A stretch of 64,000 nucleotides of DNA from Bacillota bacterium (GCA_023443285.1 JAEZVB010000107.1:36631-100630), one strand, 5' to 3'. Positions 1 to 9,360 are shown, numbered from the stretch's first letter. Program-made: numbers and translations. The notes: a model not told the origin generated them from the sequence alone.

Positions 1-1009
1 TGAAGTGAAGTATCTGGTTATTGATGAAGCAGATAAAATGTTGGATATGGGTTTTATCGAACAGGTAGAAGCAATCATACAGGTGTTGCCTGCAAACAGG
101 ATCACTATGTTATTTTCTGCTACTGCGCCAGATGAGATTCAAGAAATCTGCAAACAATACATGAAAGAGCCCATCAAAGTTGAAGTTGAATCCCAAAGCC
201 CTAGCTTGGAAACCATTCGGCAAGTTTATTATGAAGTAGAAGAAAATGAAAAGTTCAATCTAATTACGAAGATAATATATACTGAAAGACCAGATAGTTG
301 CATTCTCTTTTGTAACACAAGGGATAAGGTAGAATTTGTTTTTGAAAAAATGGAACAGAACGGCTACTCCTGTGGGATTTTGCATGGAGGAATGGAACAA
401 AGAGATCGATTGCATTCCATTCATGATTTTAAAAAGGGAAAATTTCAATTTTTGATTGCGACAGATGTGGCAGCCAGGGGGATTCATATTGATGATATAT
501 CGCTAGTGGTCAATTATGATTTACCGCTGGATAATGAAAGTTATGTTCATAGAATTGGCAGGACAGGGCGGGCTGGGCATGTAGGAGCGGCTATTATTCT
601 TGCAACCAGGGATGAATATAAGACATTGCATGAGATAGAGGAATATGTTCATTATAAGATACCAAAACAAGAAGCTCCGACGGTGGAAGCAGGAAAAGTG
701 ATTTTTAATTGTCAAGAATTTGATCCTGCTCCCAAAATTGATAAAAGTGAAATATTAAATAATCAGATTACTAGAATTAGGATAAATGCAGGCAAGAAGA
801 CGAAGATGCGTCCTGGAGATATCCTCGGTGCAGTTACTGCCATTTCAGGCATTGTCGGAAGCGACATTGGTATTATCGATATTCAAGATACCTGCTCCTA
901 TGTTGAGATTTTTGGCGACAAGGGAGATATTGTCATTAAAGCACTCGGTCAAACCAAGATAAAGGGGAAGCTACATAAGATTAAGGAAGTAGGTTTTTCT
1001 AATACATAG
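1..1009 (+). CDS. DEAD-box RNA helicase, DbpA/YxiN-like (5' end outside window)
   Basis: ATP-dependent RNA helicase. The reading frame is open at the left edge, so the N-terminal part with the Q motif and Walker A is missing. Visible are the DEAD box itself (DEAD, about 6 residues in), the SAT motif (FSATAP), and helicase domain 2 with ATDVAARGIH and HRIGRTGRAG. The last ~75 residues (from about residue 255) look like the DbpA RNA-binding domain (RIRINAGKKTKMRPGDILGA), which in the DbpA/YxiN family recognises a 23S rRNA hairpin during 50S subunit assembly. The stop is followed 47 bases later by the next gene on the same strand. DbpA type is inferred from the C-terminal domain; membership of the DEAD-box family is clear. 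Confidence 0.93.
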   Translation, partial: EVKYLVIDEADKMLDMGFIEQVEAIIQVLPANRITMLFSATAPDEIQEICKQYMKEPIKVEVESQSPSLETIRQVYYEVEENEKFNLITKIIYTERPDSCILFCNTRDKVEFVFEKMEQNGYSCGILHGGMEQRDRLHSIHDFKKGKFQFLIATDVAARGIHIDDISLVVNYDLPLDNESYVHRIGRTGRAGHVGAAIILATRDEYKTLHEIEEYVHYKIPKQEAPTVEAGKVIFNCQEFDPAPKIDKSEILNNQITRIRINAGKKTKMRPGDILGAVTAISGIVGSDIGIIDIQDTCSYVEIFGDKGDIVIKALGQTKIKGKLHKIKEVGFSNT

Positions 1010-1056
1010 TGTGTGAGAGACTTGGATGCTGAAAGGTAGAGGGGTAAGGACATAGT

Positions 1057-2208
1057 ATGGCAACTAGTGTATTAACAGAGAAAGGTTTCGCAGAGATTAT
1101 TGCGAAAAATGGCGGACGCGTTTTTAGAGTCGGTAGTTGTGTCCGCGACAGTTTGATGGGTATAACACCCAAGGATATTGAGTTTAGCGTTGTGGGTATG
1201 GTTAAGAAGAATTTCAAAATTCTTTTTCCTGAGACAGAAGAATGTGAAAAGGCTATTTCCGTTTTTCGCTTGACGCTTGACGGCATACAGCGTGAAGTTG
1301 CTTTTGCGAGAACAGAGCGAAAAGTAGGTAGTGGTAGTAAAGGGTTCAAAGTATCTACCAAGCCAAAGATCACCATTGAAGAAGATCTATTTAGACGAGA
1401 TACTACGATTAATTCCATGGCGCTTGATGTTTTAACAGGAGAAATTATCGATCCTTTCCAGGGAAGAAAGGATATAGAAGCCAAGGTACTTCGGGCGAAT
1501 AGTCAGGATTTTTTCGATGATCCCATGCGCGCTGTAAGAATTGCAGGGCAAGCTGCTCAACTTGGTTTTGCAATCGACTGCAATACGCTGCCGTTGATGA
1601 TTGCTGTCGCAGAAGAGCTTACTTACGAGCCGATGAATAAGATGGCTCTGGAACTGAAAAAGGTTTTATCAGAAGCACAGGAAATAGGACGATTTTTCGA
1701 GGTTCTGGCAGAGACCAATCTATTGCAGATTGCATGCAAAGAGATTTCAGATTTGCCTAAAGAAGAGTTTAGAAGAATAATAACCAGACTAGATTCCGTG
1801 GCAAAAGCTACACAAAATGCTAAGACGAGGTTTGCAACTTTCGGTTTAGTCCTGGATAAAGAGAGTTTAGCGTTATGGAGTAACAGAATGCAATTGCCAG
1901 GTGATTGGCTGGAGGCCGCCGCTATTGTCAGACAAACAATAGATTTTTTGGAGTACCCCACTCCCGAAAAGATTGTAGATACCATTAATAAATTAAGGCG
2001 TGGTTCTCTCACTATTGAGGAGTTCGACCTGATTACCCAAACCGCTGAATCAAAAATCCCAAAACTGGGATTGCTGAAAGAGGTAATGGGCTTCAGCAAT
2101 AGAGAGGTTGTTCCCGATACACTGAAGGGTAAAGAAATTGGTGAATGGTTAAGAGAACAACATGTAAAAGCCATTTCAAAACATTTATTATCAGGTAATT
2201 GCGTCTGA
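1057..2208 (+). CDS. tRNA nucleotidyltransferase / poly(A) polymerase family protein (Cca-like)
   Basis: Class II nucleotidyltransferase of 383 residues that would add or repair the tRNA 3' CCA end. The head domain shows VRDSLMG followed by KDIEF, ARTERKVGSGSKGF and the FRRDTTINSMALD motif, which line up with the E. coli-type Cca (ARTERKSGSG, RRDLTIN). A helical neck/body follows from about residue 140. No C-terminal HD phosphohydrolase domain is present. The motif that normally carries two aspartates reads D-I-E here, so the second metal ligand would be Glu, and the GG before VRD is replaced by GSC. It may therefore be a divergent Cca or a paralogue with another substrate. The ATG is preceded by GAAAGGTAGAGGGGTAAGG, a purine-rich ribosome site. 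Confidence 0.8.
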   Translation: MATSVLTEKGFAEIIAKNGGRVFRVGSCVRDSLMGITPKDIEFSVVGMVKKNFKILFPETEECEKAISVFRLTLDGIQREVAFARTERKVGSGSKGFKVSTKPKITIEEDLFRRDTTINSMALDVLTGEIIDPFQGRKDIEAKVLRANSQDFFDDPMRAVRIAGQAAQLGFAIDCNTLPLMIAVAEELTYEPMNKMALELKKVLSEAQEIGRFFEVLAETNLLQIACKEISDLPKEEFRRIITRLDSVAKATQNAKTRFATFGLVLDKESLALWSNRMQLPGDWLEAAAIVRQTIDFLEYPTPEKIVDTINKLRRGSLTIEEFDLITQTAESKIPKLGLLKEVMGFSNREVVPDTLKGKEIGEWLREQHVKAISKHLLSGNCV

Positions 2209-2212
2209 AATT

Positions 2213-2236
2213 ATGCCTTCGGGCTCTTTTTTTTTC
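2213..2236 (+). terminator. Possible weak terminator
   Basis: GCC-TTCG-GGC mini hairpin followed by nine T just after the Cca-like gene. The stem is only 3 bp with a stable UUCG loop, so efficiency is doubtful; the position between two operons supports it. Confidence 0.4.
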
Positions 2237-2350
2237 ACTAATTGTTGCTAAATATTATGCTTTGATGGGGGCAAGGCATAATATCCTCCTAATTGGTAAA
2301 AATGTGGAATAACAGCGTTTTGTGGAAAATAGAATTTGAGGAATATCGCT

Positions 2351-3991
2351 ATGGGAAATTATGATGAAAAAGACCTTCGCATTAAGCTTCAAAGCCTGAA
2401 AAAGCTACTCTTGGGAGTAAGCGAGGTCAAGCAAGACATGGAGGTTCTTGCCAGAACCCTCGGAGAGCAGTACGTCGACAGTGAGGCCTATTCGCTATCG
2501 GCAGTTTTAGATGAGAACTTGGAATATTTGCGCAAGATATTTTCCGGTAGCGACGATATCCAGTTTCGGGAGTTTTGGATTGTGCCTTTTCAGTTAAAGG
2601 CAACAATCGTATTTTTCGAAGGAATGACAGACCAAGCTATAATCAACGAACATATCATCGGGAAGCTTACAAAATCCTATAATCTACAACCTTCTGAATT
2701 GCAACAAAAAGTGACTGATACTGTTCGAACCATAATTTTGACGGCAGCGTCAGTTGTCGAAGAAGATAAGATGGAGGTAATCGTAAACAGGATACTTATC
2801 GGGGATGCCGCCTTGTTTATCGATACGGTTGGCACGGCAGTCATTGTCGCAGCCCGTAAAGTGGAAGCGCGAGCTATTGCGGAGCCGGAAGCAGAAGCCG
2901 AAATATACGGGCCACGCGACGGTTTTACAGAAGAATTACGCACCAATATAACGCTAATCCGCCGTCGTATCAATAATCCCAATCTTGTGGTTCAAAAACT
3001 AACTGTCGGCGTGCGCAGCAAGACAGAAATGGCGATTATATACTTTCGTGGCATAGCCAATTTCAAGTTGGTTCATGAGGTCGAAAAGCGTCTCCAGAAG
3101 ATTACGATAGATATTCCTGCACCATCAGGGATACACGGCTTGTTTGAGGATGCCCCTTTTTCTCCGTTCCCCACAGTAATAAATACAGAGCGCCCTGATA
3201 AACTCGTCGTTGGGCTAGCCGAAGGTAAAGTCGGCATCATTATTGACGGGACGCCGTTTTGTTATATAGCACCAACCACTTTTGCCGATTTTTTCAAGTC
3301 AGGTGATGATTACTATGAAAAATGGCTGCCAACTGCTCTGATTAGATTTACACGGTATGTTGCAGCTTTTTTTGCGTTAGCGATGCCGGCGCTGTATGTT
3401 GCGATAACCAGTTTTCACCCGGCTCTACTGCCTACTCCGCTGGCACTAACCATGGGAACAGCCCGCGAAGGGGTGCCGTTTCCTTCCTTTATCGAGGCCT
3501 TTATTATGGAAGGATTATTGGAGATCATGCAGGAGGCGGGCATCAGGCTGCCGAAACTAATCGGCCCGGCGGTGAGTATTGTCGGCGGCTTGGTCATAGG
3601 TGAGGCAGCCGTGCGGGCAGGCTTAGTAAGTTCTCCATTGGTTATTGTGACTTCGTTTACCGCTATCGCCACCTTTAGTCTGTCTAGTTACAAGATGGGC
3701 TTGACGCTAAGAATGCTGAGAGTTCCGTTAATGGTGCTGGCTGCTGCTCTAGGTATGTTTGGCGTAATGTGCGGTCTGATAGCCATCGCAATTCATCTGA
3801 GTATTTTGGAAAGTTTCGGCGAACCTTACTTGGCAGCACTGGCGCCAAAGTCCAGTGCAGGCTTAAGCGACTTGAAGGACTCGTTTGCCATTTTACCTGC
3901 CACGCAGATGACCGAGCGCCCTGCGTACGTCGAGCCGCAGGACAGTATACGAGTGAAGGAAGAAAACGGTGAGAGTGATGACACAAACTAG
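2351..3991 (+). CDS. Spore germination protein, GerA family A subunit (GerAA/GerKA)
   Basis: Membrane subunit of a germinant receptor in the spore inner membrane. It has a long soluble N-terminal region (about residues 1-320) and a C-terminal membrane half with several hydrophobic segments (for example YVAAFFALAMPALYVAITSF and a run near residues 430-490), as known for the family. Internal markers include NPNLVVQKLTVGVRSKTEMA and GLAEGKVGIIIDGTP. I chose ATG 2351, which has GAGG nine bases upstream; an upstream in-frame TTG at 2336 overlaps that ribosome site. The gene overlaps the next one by 23 bases, giving the usual A-B-C order. Which germinant it recognises cannot be read from the sequence. 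Confidence 0.94.
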   Translation: MGNYDEKDLRIKLQSLKKLLLGVSEVKQDMEVLARTLGEQYVDSEAYSLSAVLDENLEYLRKIFSGSDDIQFREFWIVPFQLKATIVFFEGMTDQAIINEHIIGKLTKSYNLQPSELQQKVTDTVRTIILTAASVVEEDKMEVIVNRILIGDAALFIDTVGTAVIVAARKVEARAIAEPEAEAEIYGPRDGFTEELRTNITLIRRRINNPNLVVQKLTVGVRSKTEMAIIYFRGIANFKLVHEVEKRLQKITIDIPAPSGIHGLFEDAPFSPFPTVINTERPDKLVVGLAEGKVGIIIDGTPFCYIAPTTFADFFKSGDDYYEKWLPTALIRFTRYVAAFFALAMPALYVAITSFHPALLPTPLALTMGTAREGVPFPSFIEAFIMEGLLEIMQEAGIRLPKLIGPAVSIVGGLVIGEAAVRAGLVSSPLVIVTSFTAIATFSLSSYKMGLTLRMLRVPLMVLAAALGMFGVMCGLIAIAIHLSILESFGEPYLAALAPKSSAGLSDLKDSFAILPATQMTERPAYVEPQDSIRVKEENGESDDTN

Positions 3992-5063
3992 AGGGGTATC
4001 TTCGCTGCAATTCATGGTGATATCAATCAACTCCATGGTTGGCACAACAATAATCATACTGCCCCGCGCGGTTGCCGAAATCGCAAAACAGGATCTGTGG
4101 CTATCTGTTTTATTGGGTGGCGTACTTATTGCCGTATCGTTTCGGATTGCGGCTGCTCTTGCCGCCCGGTTTTCCGACCACACCGCGATTGAATACCACT
4201 GTATATTATTAGGATGGTTTTGGGGCAACATATTGAACGTTGCGATGCTGGCGTTGATGATAGCCGTTACGGCGGAGATTATCAGGGTATTTCGAATATC
4301 TGTAAAAATATTTTTATTAGACATGACTCCATCTCAGATTATTACCTTAGCTATGTTGGTGCTCGTCTTATATGCAGCCCAACATGGTCTTGTGCCGATA
4401 ATAAGAGTGCAGCAGTTTTTGCTTCTTTTTTCGTACTCGACATTTATATTTTTGGTGCTATTAGGATTGCTGGAAGTCAATACACAGCAATTTACGCCAA
4501 TGTTAGCTGATGGCATTAAGCCAGTGGTGTTAAGTGCTTTTGAGTGCTGGACGGCGTACACCGGCCCGGAGCTGGTAATAGGGCTGTTATATCCGTATTT
4601 TGCCCAGCTAGAGAGTGTTGTCCGCTTTGGCCTGGCTGGTATTGGAGGGGTGACAGTTTTATTTGTCTTGATTTCGGGTATCACATTGGGGATATTAGGG
4701 GCGGAAGAAACGGCGCACCTGCTGATTCCGACAATCATGGCCTATCGGTCAATCGAAATTCCCGACACCTTTGTCGAACGAATTGACGGGTACCTAATGA
4801 TTGTCTGGATCGCTATTTGTTTTTCATGTTTGCTTAATTGGTTCTATTTTACCGGTTTCGTGGCAGCCCGTATGCTGAAATTGGAAAATAGCCGCCCAGT
4901 GATGGTTTTGTTGATTCCCGTGATCGCTTATCTTGTCACCGTGCCACCAGACTTTTATGCACTCATTGTTGTTAGTAAGTGGATAAATTATGGCGGGTTG
5001 GCCTGGGGGCTTGGCATCTTGCCGTTATTGTTGGGAATAGCCTGGTGGCGGGAGCGGAGATGA
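3969..5063 (+). CDS. Spore germination protein, GerA family B subunit (GerAB/GerKB)
   Basis: Integral membrane subunit of the germinant receptor, 364 residues with about ten hydrophobic segments, of the amino-acid/polyamine/organocation transporter-like fold known for GerB proteins. The start is read as GTG 3969 with AAGGA eight bases upstream; GTG 3975 or ATG 3978 remain possible. It overlaps the A subunit by 23 bases and its stop lies four bases before the C subunit, so the three are probably translationally coupled. In the family, this subunit binds the nutrient germinant. Expression in the forespore would be expected, but I did not find a convincing sigma-G promoter. Confidence 0.92.
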   Translation: MRVMTQTRGVSSLQFMVISINSMVGTTIIILPRAVAEIAKQDLWLSVLLGGVLIAVSFRIAAALAARFSDHTAIEYHCILLGWFWGNILNVAMLALMIAVTAEIIRVFRISVKIFLLDMTPSQIITLAMLVLVLYAAQHGLVPIIRVQQFLLLFSYSTFIFLVLLGLLEVNTQQFTPMLADGIKPVVLSAFECWTAYTGPELVIGLLYPYFAQLESVVRFGLAGIGGVTVLFVLISGITLGILGAEETAHLLIPTIMAYRSIEIPDTFVERIDGYLMIVWIAICFSCLLNWFYFTGFVAARMLKLENSRPVMVLLIPVIAYLVTVPPDFYALIVVSKWINYGGLAWGLGILPLLLGIAWWRERR

Positions 5064-5067
5064 TGCT

Positions 5068-6261
5068 ATGCGAAAAAGGCTGAGCAGGCGGTTGCTGGTA
5101 GTTATTTTCCTAATACTTATGATTATGTCGATCAGCGGTTGCTGGGATCGGAAGGAGATCGAAAATCGCGGGTATGTACTCGGGGTTGGTATTGATCATG
5201 CGACAAACGAAGGCGGGAAAAGAAAAAAGGAGTTTTTGTATTCGCCGCAAGGTGCGGGGCAGAGAAAATACCTGGTGACAATGGAGCTGCCTAAGTTTAG
5301 GAAGGAAGCAAGCAAGGAGATATCAAGCGCGCAGCAGCATCTCATCTGGGCGGGCGAAGGAGAATCCATGTTTGCAATTGCCCGCGCCATTAATACCAAA
5401 GTATATTTCGGGATGTTTTTTGAAGATATCCAGATTATGGTCTTCAGTGAAGCGGTTGCCAGGGAAGGGATCGGGGATATAGTCGATTTCTGGCTACGCG
5501 ATGCCGAAGTTCGGCGTAAGGTGAAGCTATTTGTCACGCCTGATCGTGCCGAAGACATCTTAAAGGCAAAGCTACAGGTTGATGAGGTAAACAGTACGTT
5601 CATCGCCAAGTTGGTGAAAAATGCCGATAGATCACCGTACTATGCAAGCATGGCCGTGCTCGGCGATATATCGGAAGCTATACGGGGAAAACGCTCATTT
5701 GTGGTGCCGCTGGTTATGGTGGAAGAACAGGAAGTAAAGCTGGCAAAAGGCGCCATCTTTGACCGGCGGCAGCAGATGATAGGAGAACTGGATGAGTTTG
5801 AATTATATGGAGCAAAGCTCTTAAGGCAGGAATTGAAACAAGGTGTAGTTGTTGTTCCCCATCCGACCGATACCAACAAGATCGCTGTATTTGAGTTATA
5901 TGAGGCCGATATCAAGGTCAAGCCCCACATCGAGGATAATAAATTGCGGTTTTCACTCGAAGCAAAATTTGTAGGTACATTAGGAGAAACCCAAAATTCT
6001 AGGCAAGATGCCCTGGATCCTGAATTTACCAAGGGCATGGAAAAAGCAGTGGCTGATGAATATACACGGTTAGTACAAAAGGCGTATAGCAAGCAGCAGG
6101 ATTTAAAGGTAGAGGTATGCAAGCTGGGTAAGTTGGTGTATAACGAGGATCCGCAGTACTGGAAAACCATAAAAGAGCGCTGGGAAGAAGAAATATTTCC
6201 TACTGTTCCGCTTGACATCAAGGTCACAGTACGTGTTAGAAGGCCGGTTTTAAGGCGCTGA
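5068..6261 (+). CDS. Spore germination lipoprotein, GerA family C subunit (GerAC/GerKC)
   Basis: Lipoprotein subunit of the germinant receptor, 397 residues. The N terminus MRKRLSRRLL is followed by a hydrophobic stretch and the lipobox SISGC, with Cys about residue 26, and then CWDRKEIENRGYVLGVGID, the characteristic start of mature GerC proteins. The C-terminal domain ends in VRVRRPVLRR. It lies directly behind the B subunit with only four bases between stop and start. The protein should be anchored on the outer face of the spore inner membrane. It is the last gene of the three-gene ger operon; the next gene is on the opposite strand. Confidence 0.94.
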   Translation: MRKRLSRRLLVVIFLILMIMSISGCWDRKEIENRGYVLGVGIDHATNEGGKRKKEFLYSPQGAGQRKYLVTMELPKFRKEASKEISSAQQHLIWAGEGESMFAIARAINTKVYFGMFFEDIQIMVFSEAVAREGIGDIVDFWLRDAEVRRKVKLFVTPDRAEDILKAKLQVDEVNSTFIAKLVKNADRSPYYASMAVLGDISEAIRGKRSFVVPLVMVEEQEVKLAKGAIFDRRQQMIGELDEFELYGAKLLRQELKQGVVVVPHPTDTNKIAVFELYEADIKVKPHIEDNKLRFSLEAKFVGTLGETQNSRQDALDPEFTKGMEKAVADEYTRLVQKAYSKQQDLKVEVCKLGKLVYNEDPQYWKTIKERWEEEIFPTVPLDIKVTVRVRRPVLRR

Positions 6262-6262
6262 G

Positions 6263-6466
6263 CTATTGCATGATAAGAATGCCGACTCCGCCAATGATAT
6301 AGCACCATCCGGCGATACGGGCAAACTTTGTGGAACGGATGTGATTGTATTTTGTTTCATGCTTAACGTTAATAAGTAATGAATAGCAACCGACAAGGAT
6401 AAGAATTATGGCGAAGGAAGGCTCAAGTGGAGTGGTGAGCAATGTTACTACTGATGTATCGTCCAT
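6263..6466 (-). CDS. Small membrane protein, possibly CLC_0170 family
   Basis: 67-residue protein with two hydrophobic segments: PSFAIILILVGCYSLLI near residues 16-32 and IAGWCYIIGGVGILIM near residues 51-66, separated by a charged loop. The layout and the pattern FA+IAGWCYIIGG resemble, from memory, small CLC_0170-family proteins of spore-forming Clostridia. It converges on the ger operon, with its stop two bases beyond that of the GerC gene. Function unknown; a link with sporulation or germination rests only on position. Confidence 0.6.
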   Translation of the reverse strand: MDDTSVVTLLTTPLEPSFAIILILVGCYSLLINVKHETKYNHIRSTKFARIAGWCYIIGGVGILIMQ

Positions 6467-6541
6467 TAGGGAACTGCTCCTTTACTGAGAACCAGTATTT
6501 GTATCGAAAAGGGAATAGTAGCAGTGAGTCAGATGGCGGGA

Positions 6542-6949
6542 TTATTTCTGAGCCATTGAATGGATCAATTGCCAATGTTCTTCTGTTACCGGCATAACGG
6601 AAAGACGGGACTGGCGCACAAGCTCCCATTGCTGGAAGATAGCAGCGGCTTTAATTTCTTTTAAGGTTACAGGGCGGTTCAAGGGGTAACGAGGTTCAAC
6701 ATCTACGACAATAAGGCGGCTATCTGTTTCAGCGGGATCGGGGTAGGGGAGCGAGACTATTTCGGCTACACCGACGATTGCCTTTTCCTTGCCTGTGTGA
6801 TAAATGAAGATTAGGTCACCGGGGCTCATGTTTTTTATATGTTTTAGTGCGGTAAAGTTTTTTACTCCGTTCCAGCGATCACGCCCTATTTGTTGAAGAT
6901 CGGCGTAGCTATAACTTTCCGGTTCAGTTTTGGCAAGCCAGTAAGCCAT
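6542..6949 (-). CDS. EVE domain-containing protein
   Basis: 135-residue protein made of one EVE domain (PUA-like fold). Diagnostic features are the N terminus MAYWLAKTEPESYSYADL, then DRWNGVKNFTALKHIKNM, GDLIFIYHTG and the centre GVAEIVS. The family binds modified bases in nucleic acids in the proteins studied; the partner in bacteria is generally unknown. It sits alone on the minus strand beside the ger operon and is likely monocistronic. Start ATG with GGAGAGTGATGGAATA upstream. Confidence 0.88.
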   Translation of the reverse strand: MAYWLAKTEPESYSYADLQQIGRDRWNGVKNFTALKHIKNMSPGDLIFIYHTGKEKAIVGVAEIVSLPYPDPAETDSRLIVVDVEPRYPLNRPVTLKEIKAAAIFQQWELVRQSRLSVMPVTEEHWQLIHSMAQK

Positions 6950-7067
6950 TATTCCATCACTCTCCTACTAATTACTAGTTGAATATTTTATCTATTTCTA
7001 ATTATATCCTTTAATGGTAAACTTAATAAGTAAGTGATAAGATACAATACGTGAAGGAAGTGGTAGC

Positions 7068-7586
7068 ATGCGTAAGATGATAGTAATATTCTGCTTGCTG
7101 TTGCTGGCTTGTCAGCCTGTATCAGCCAATTCGGTAGAAATCTTGGGTGCCGGCAAGGTGGAGCTTGGACAAGATTTCGTGGTGACTGAAGTTCGTGATA
7201 AGAATGGAGATATAAATTATAGCTTCAGGGTTAAGGACGGTGAAGTTTGGCGTGGGGCTATGCTAATGCCAATCAAAGACATGACAGCTAAAGAAGCCAA
7301 TATAATAAAAATGGATGTGCTTCTGAACCAAATTATCGAGGGAAATATCAGCAAAATGAATGATGTTTTGTCAACTGAAAAAGCTAGGCAAATGATGGTC
7401 GGTGAAAATACGTACACTACAGCTTCAATGAAATTTGGCATACCAGGTGGCGGCATTGTCGCTAATATGGATATGACAATAATCTCAGGAGCTAATGGAC
7501 TCAAGCTGTTTACCTATATATGCGCGGATGGTGACTCGCAATATTGGAAACCCGTCATGCAAAAAATATTGATTAGTTGTCTTTAA
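7068..7586 (+). CDS. Secreted protein of unknown function
   Basis: 172 residues starting with a clear signal peptide (MRKMIVIFCLLLLACQPVSA, cleavage after SA expected). The mature part is about 150 residues with no transmembrane segment. I do not recognise the family; it contains alternating beta-type stretches (VEILGAGKVELGQDFVV, INYSFRVKDGEVW). The ribosome site is GAAGGAAGTGGTAGC before the ATG. It is followed by a strong bidirectional terminator, so it is transcribed alone or as the last gene of a short transcript. Confidence 0.7.
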   Translation: MRKMIVIFCLLLLACQPVSANSVEILGAGKVELGQDFVVTEVRDKNGDINYSFRVKDGEVWRGAMLMPIKDMTAKEANIIKMDVLLNQIIEGNISKMNDVLSTEKARQMMVGENTYTTASMKFGIPGGGIVANMDMTIISGANGLKLFTYICADGDSQYWKPVMQKILISCL

Positions 7587-7590
7587 TTAC

Positions 7591-7650
7591 AAATGCAAAA
7601 AAACTTACCGTTCGGGGGAGAGCCGGGCGGTAAGTTTTTTGCATTTTGTT
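7591..7650. terminator. Bidirectional terminator
   Basis: Long inverted repeat with arms at 7591-7610 and 7628-7646 (core ACTTACCG/CGGTAAGT), A-tract on the left and T-tract on the right. It separates the secreted-protein gene from the convergent polyphosphate kinase gene and can serve both. Confidence 0.88.
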
Positions 7651-7680
7651 TTCTGGTTAGCAAGAACCTTCATTTGCAAG

Positions 7681-9183
7681 TTATTGCTTTATTTTATTCT
7701 CAATAGCCTCGGTTACGGTTTGCAGAACCTTTTTCCTGGCATACTCTTTTGAATTAGCCTCTACTAATGTCCAGGGTGCATAGGTTGTGCTGGTACGGAA
7801 AAACATTTCATCCACAGCTTTTTCATAGAGTTCCCATTTTTCCCGGTTACGCCAATCCTCTCCCGTTATTTTCCACTGTTTTCCCGGATTGGCCATTCTC
7901 TCTTCAAAGCGGCGTTTTTGCTCGTCTTTATCAATATGAAGCCAGAATTTCACAAGTACTGTCCCGAAATTAGTCCATTGTTCCTCCATTTCATTAATCT
8001 CTTTGTAAGCTCTGCGCCACTCCTCCTCCCTGCAAAGGTTCTCGACCCGCTCGACCAACACCCGCCCATACCAGCTGCGGTCAAATATGGCAATATGACC
8101 GGCTTTAGGAATGCCTTTCCAAAAGCGCCACAAGTAGTGATAGGCCTTTTCTTCTTCTGTCGGAGCCGATACCGGAATAACGGTATAGCCACGCGGATCC
8201 ATATTTTGAGTAAGCCGCCTGATGGCACCACCTTTTCCGGCGGCGTCCCAACCTTCAAATGCAATAATTACGGGGATGCGTTTATTGTAAATAATATATT
8301 CCAGTTCTCGTACCCGTGATTGATACACTTTCATTGATTTCTGATAATCTGATGCTTTCAGGGTTTGGGTCAAATCGACACCAGCCAAAATTGATGAAGT
8401 TAATATTTTAGCGACCTCCGGGCTGATCAGGGGTTTAGCCAAATTAACTTGTGGGTTCACACATACTTGCTGCGAACTAGTAATTTGTTTTTCAACAGCC
8501 TCGATAACTGTGTTGAGAATTTTTATTGTAGCATACCGCCGGTCATGGGCTTCGACAATTGTCCAGGGCGCGAATTCAGCGTCTGAGTGCTGAAGCATTT
8601 CCTCAATGGCGGCAAGGTATTTGCCGTAATGACGATGGTGCTCCCAGTCAGTATCGGTTACCCGCCAGGCAGTTGCCGAATCTTTCTCTAATTTTTTCAA
8701 GCGTTTATGCTGTTCTTTTTCACTAATATGTAAAAAAAATTTGATAATTAATGTTCCATCATCAGCCAATTGTCTTTCCAAGGAAAGGCTGTCATGAAAT
8801 GCCTTTTGCATCTCATTCGTACTGGCCTGCTTCATTACGTTATCTACTAAAATCTTGGTATACCAGCTTTTGTCAAGAATGACTATTCTGCCGCGCTGAG
8901 GAGTTTTTCTCCAAAAACGCCAGAAGTATGGTCGCATGACAGCTTCTTCATGGTCTTCGCCGGTGGTGTATACGTTGAAACCGCGTGGATCAAGAGACAA
9001 AATAAGTTCATTGATAAGAGTCCCTTTGCCAGACGCATCCCAGCCCTCAAATACTATTAAAACAGGAATGCCCAAGTCTCTGGCCTGTCGCTGCAGTTCG
9101 CCTAACTTTTCCCGGAGGTTGTCAATCATATCTTTATATTCGGGCTTGCCCAGTTTCTTATTTAAGTCTACCTTTTCAAGCAT
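7681..9183 (-). CDS. pap: Polyphosphate:AMP phosphotransferase (tandem PPK2 domains)
   Basis: Two fused PPK2 domains in 500 residues. Each has a Walker A (FEGWDASGKGTLINEL near residue 45; FEGWDAAGKGGAIRRL near residue 305) and a lid motif (ILDKSWYTKIL; FDRSWYGRVLVERV). The two-domain class II PPK2 enzymes phosphorylate AMP to ADP with polyphosphate, only one half usually being catalytic. Here the C-terminal half keeps the canonical DRSWYGR. I chose ATG 9183 because AGGAGGT lies seven bases upstream; a longer frame starting at 9219 would run through that ribosome site. Monocistronic, ending at the shared terminator. Confidence 0.9.
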   Translation of the reverse strand: MLEKVDLNKKLGKPEYKDMIDNLREKLGELQRQARDLGIPVLIVFEGWDASGKGTLINELILSLDPRGFNVYTTGEDHEEAVMRPYFWRFWRKTPQRGRIVILDKSWYTKILVDNVMKQASTNEMQKAFHDSLSLERQLADDGTLIIKFFLHISEKEQHKRLKKLEKDSATAWRVTDTDWEHHRHYGKYLAAIEEMLQHSDAEFAPWTIVEAHDRRYATIKILNTVIEAVEKQITSSQQVCVNPQVNLAKPLISPEVAKILTSSILAGVDLTQTLKASDYQKSMKVYQSRVRELEYIIYNKRIPVIIAFEGWDAAGKGGAIRRLTQNMDPRGYTVIPVSAPTEEEKAYHYLWRFWKGIPKAGHIAIFDRSWYGRVLVERVENLCREEEWRRAYKEINEMEEQWTNFGTVLVKFWLHIDKDEQKRRFEERMANPGKQWKITGEDWRNREKWELYEKAVDEMFFRTSTTYAPWTLVEANSKEYARKKVLQTVTEAIENKIKQ

Positions 9184-9360
9184 ACAAACACCTCCTGGTT
9201 GATTTTTTGATTTAGACATGGATATTCAACTGCGACTATATCTGTTATTAATTTATTTTAACAAAGTTTAGGCCGTTTTTAATAGTCCATAAAAAAATCT
9301 TACTAGTGCTCAGAGTAAGCAGGTGACTGGAAACAAGGGGGACAACTTTCGCATAAATAT

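Noticed and set aside
2255..2283. Inverted repeat ATTATGC / GCATAAT before the ger operon as a sigma-G element
   Set aside because: Spacing and sequence do not fit the sigma-G consensus well enough.
3769..3972. Plus-strand ORF inside the GerA subunit gene
   Set aside because: Alternative frame of a clearly coding region.
6423..6629. Minus-strand ORF of 68 codons overlapping two genes
   Set aside because: Overlaps the small membrane gene and the EVE gene in another frame, without ribosome site.
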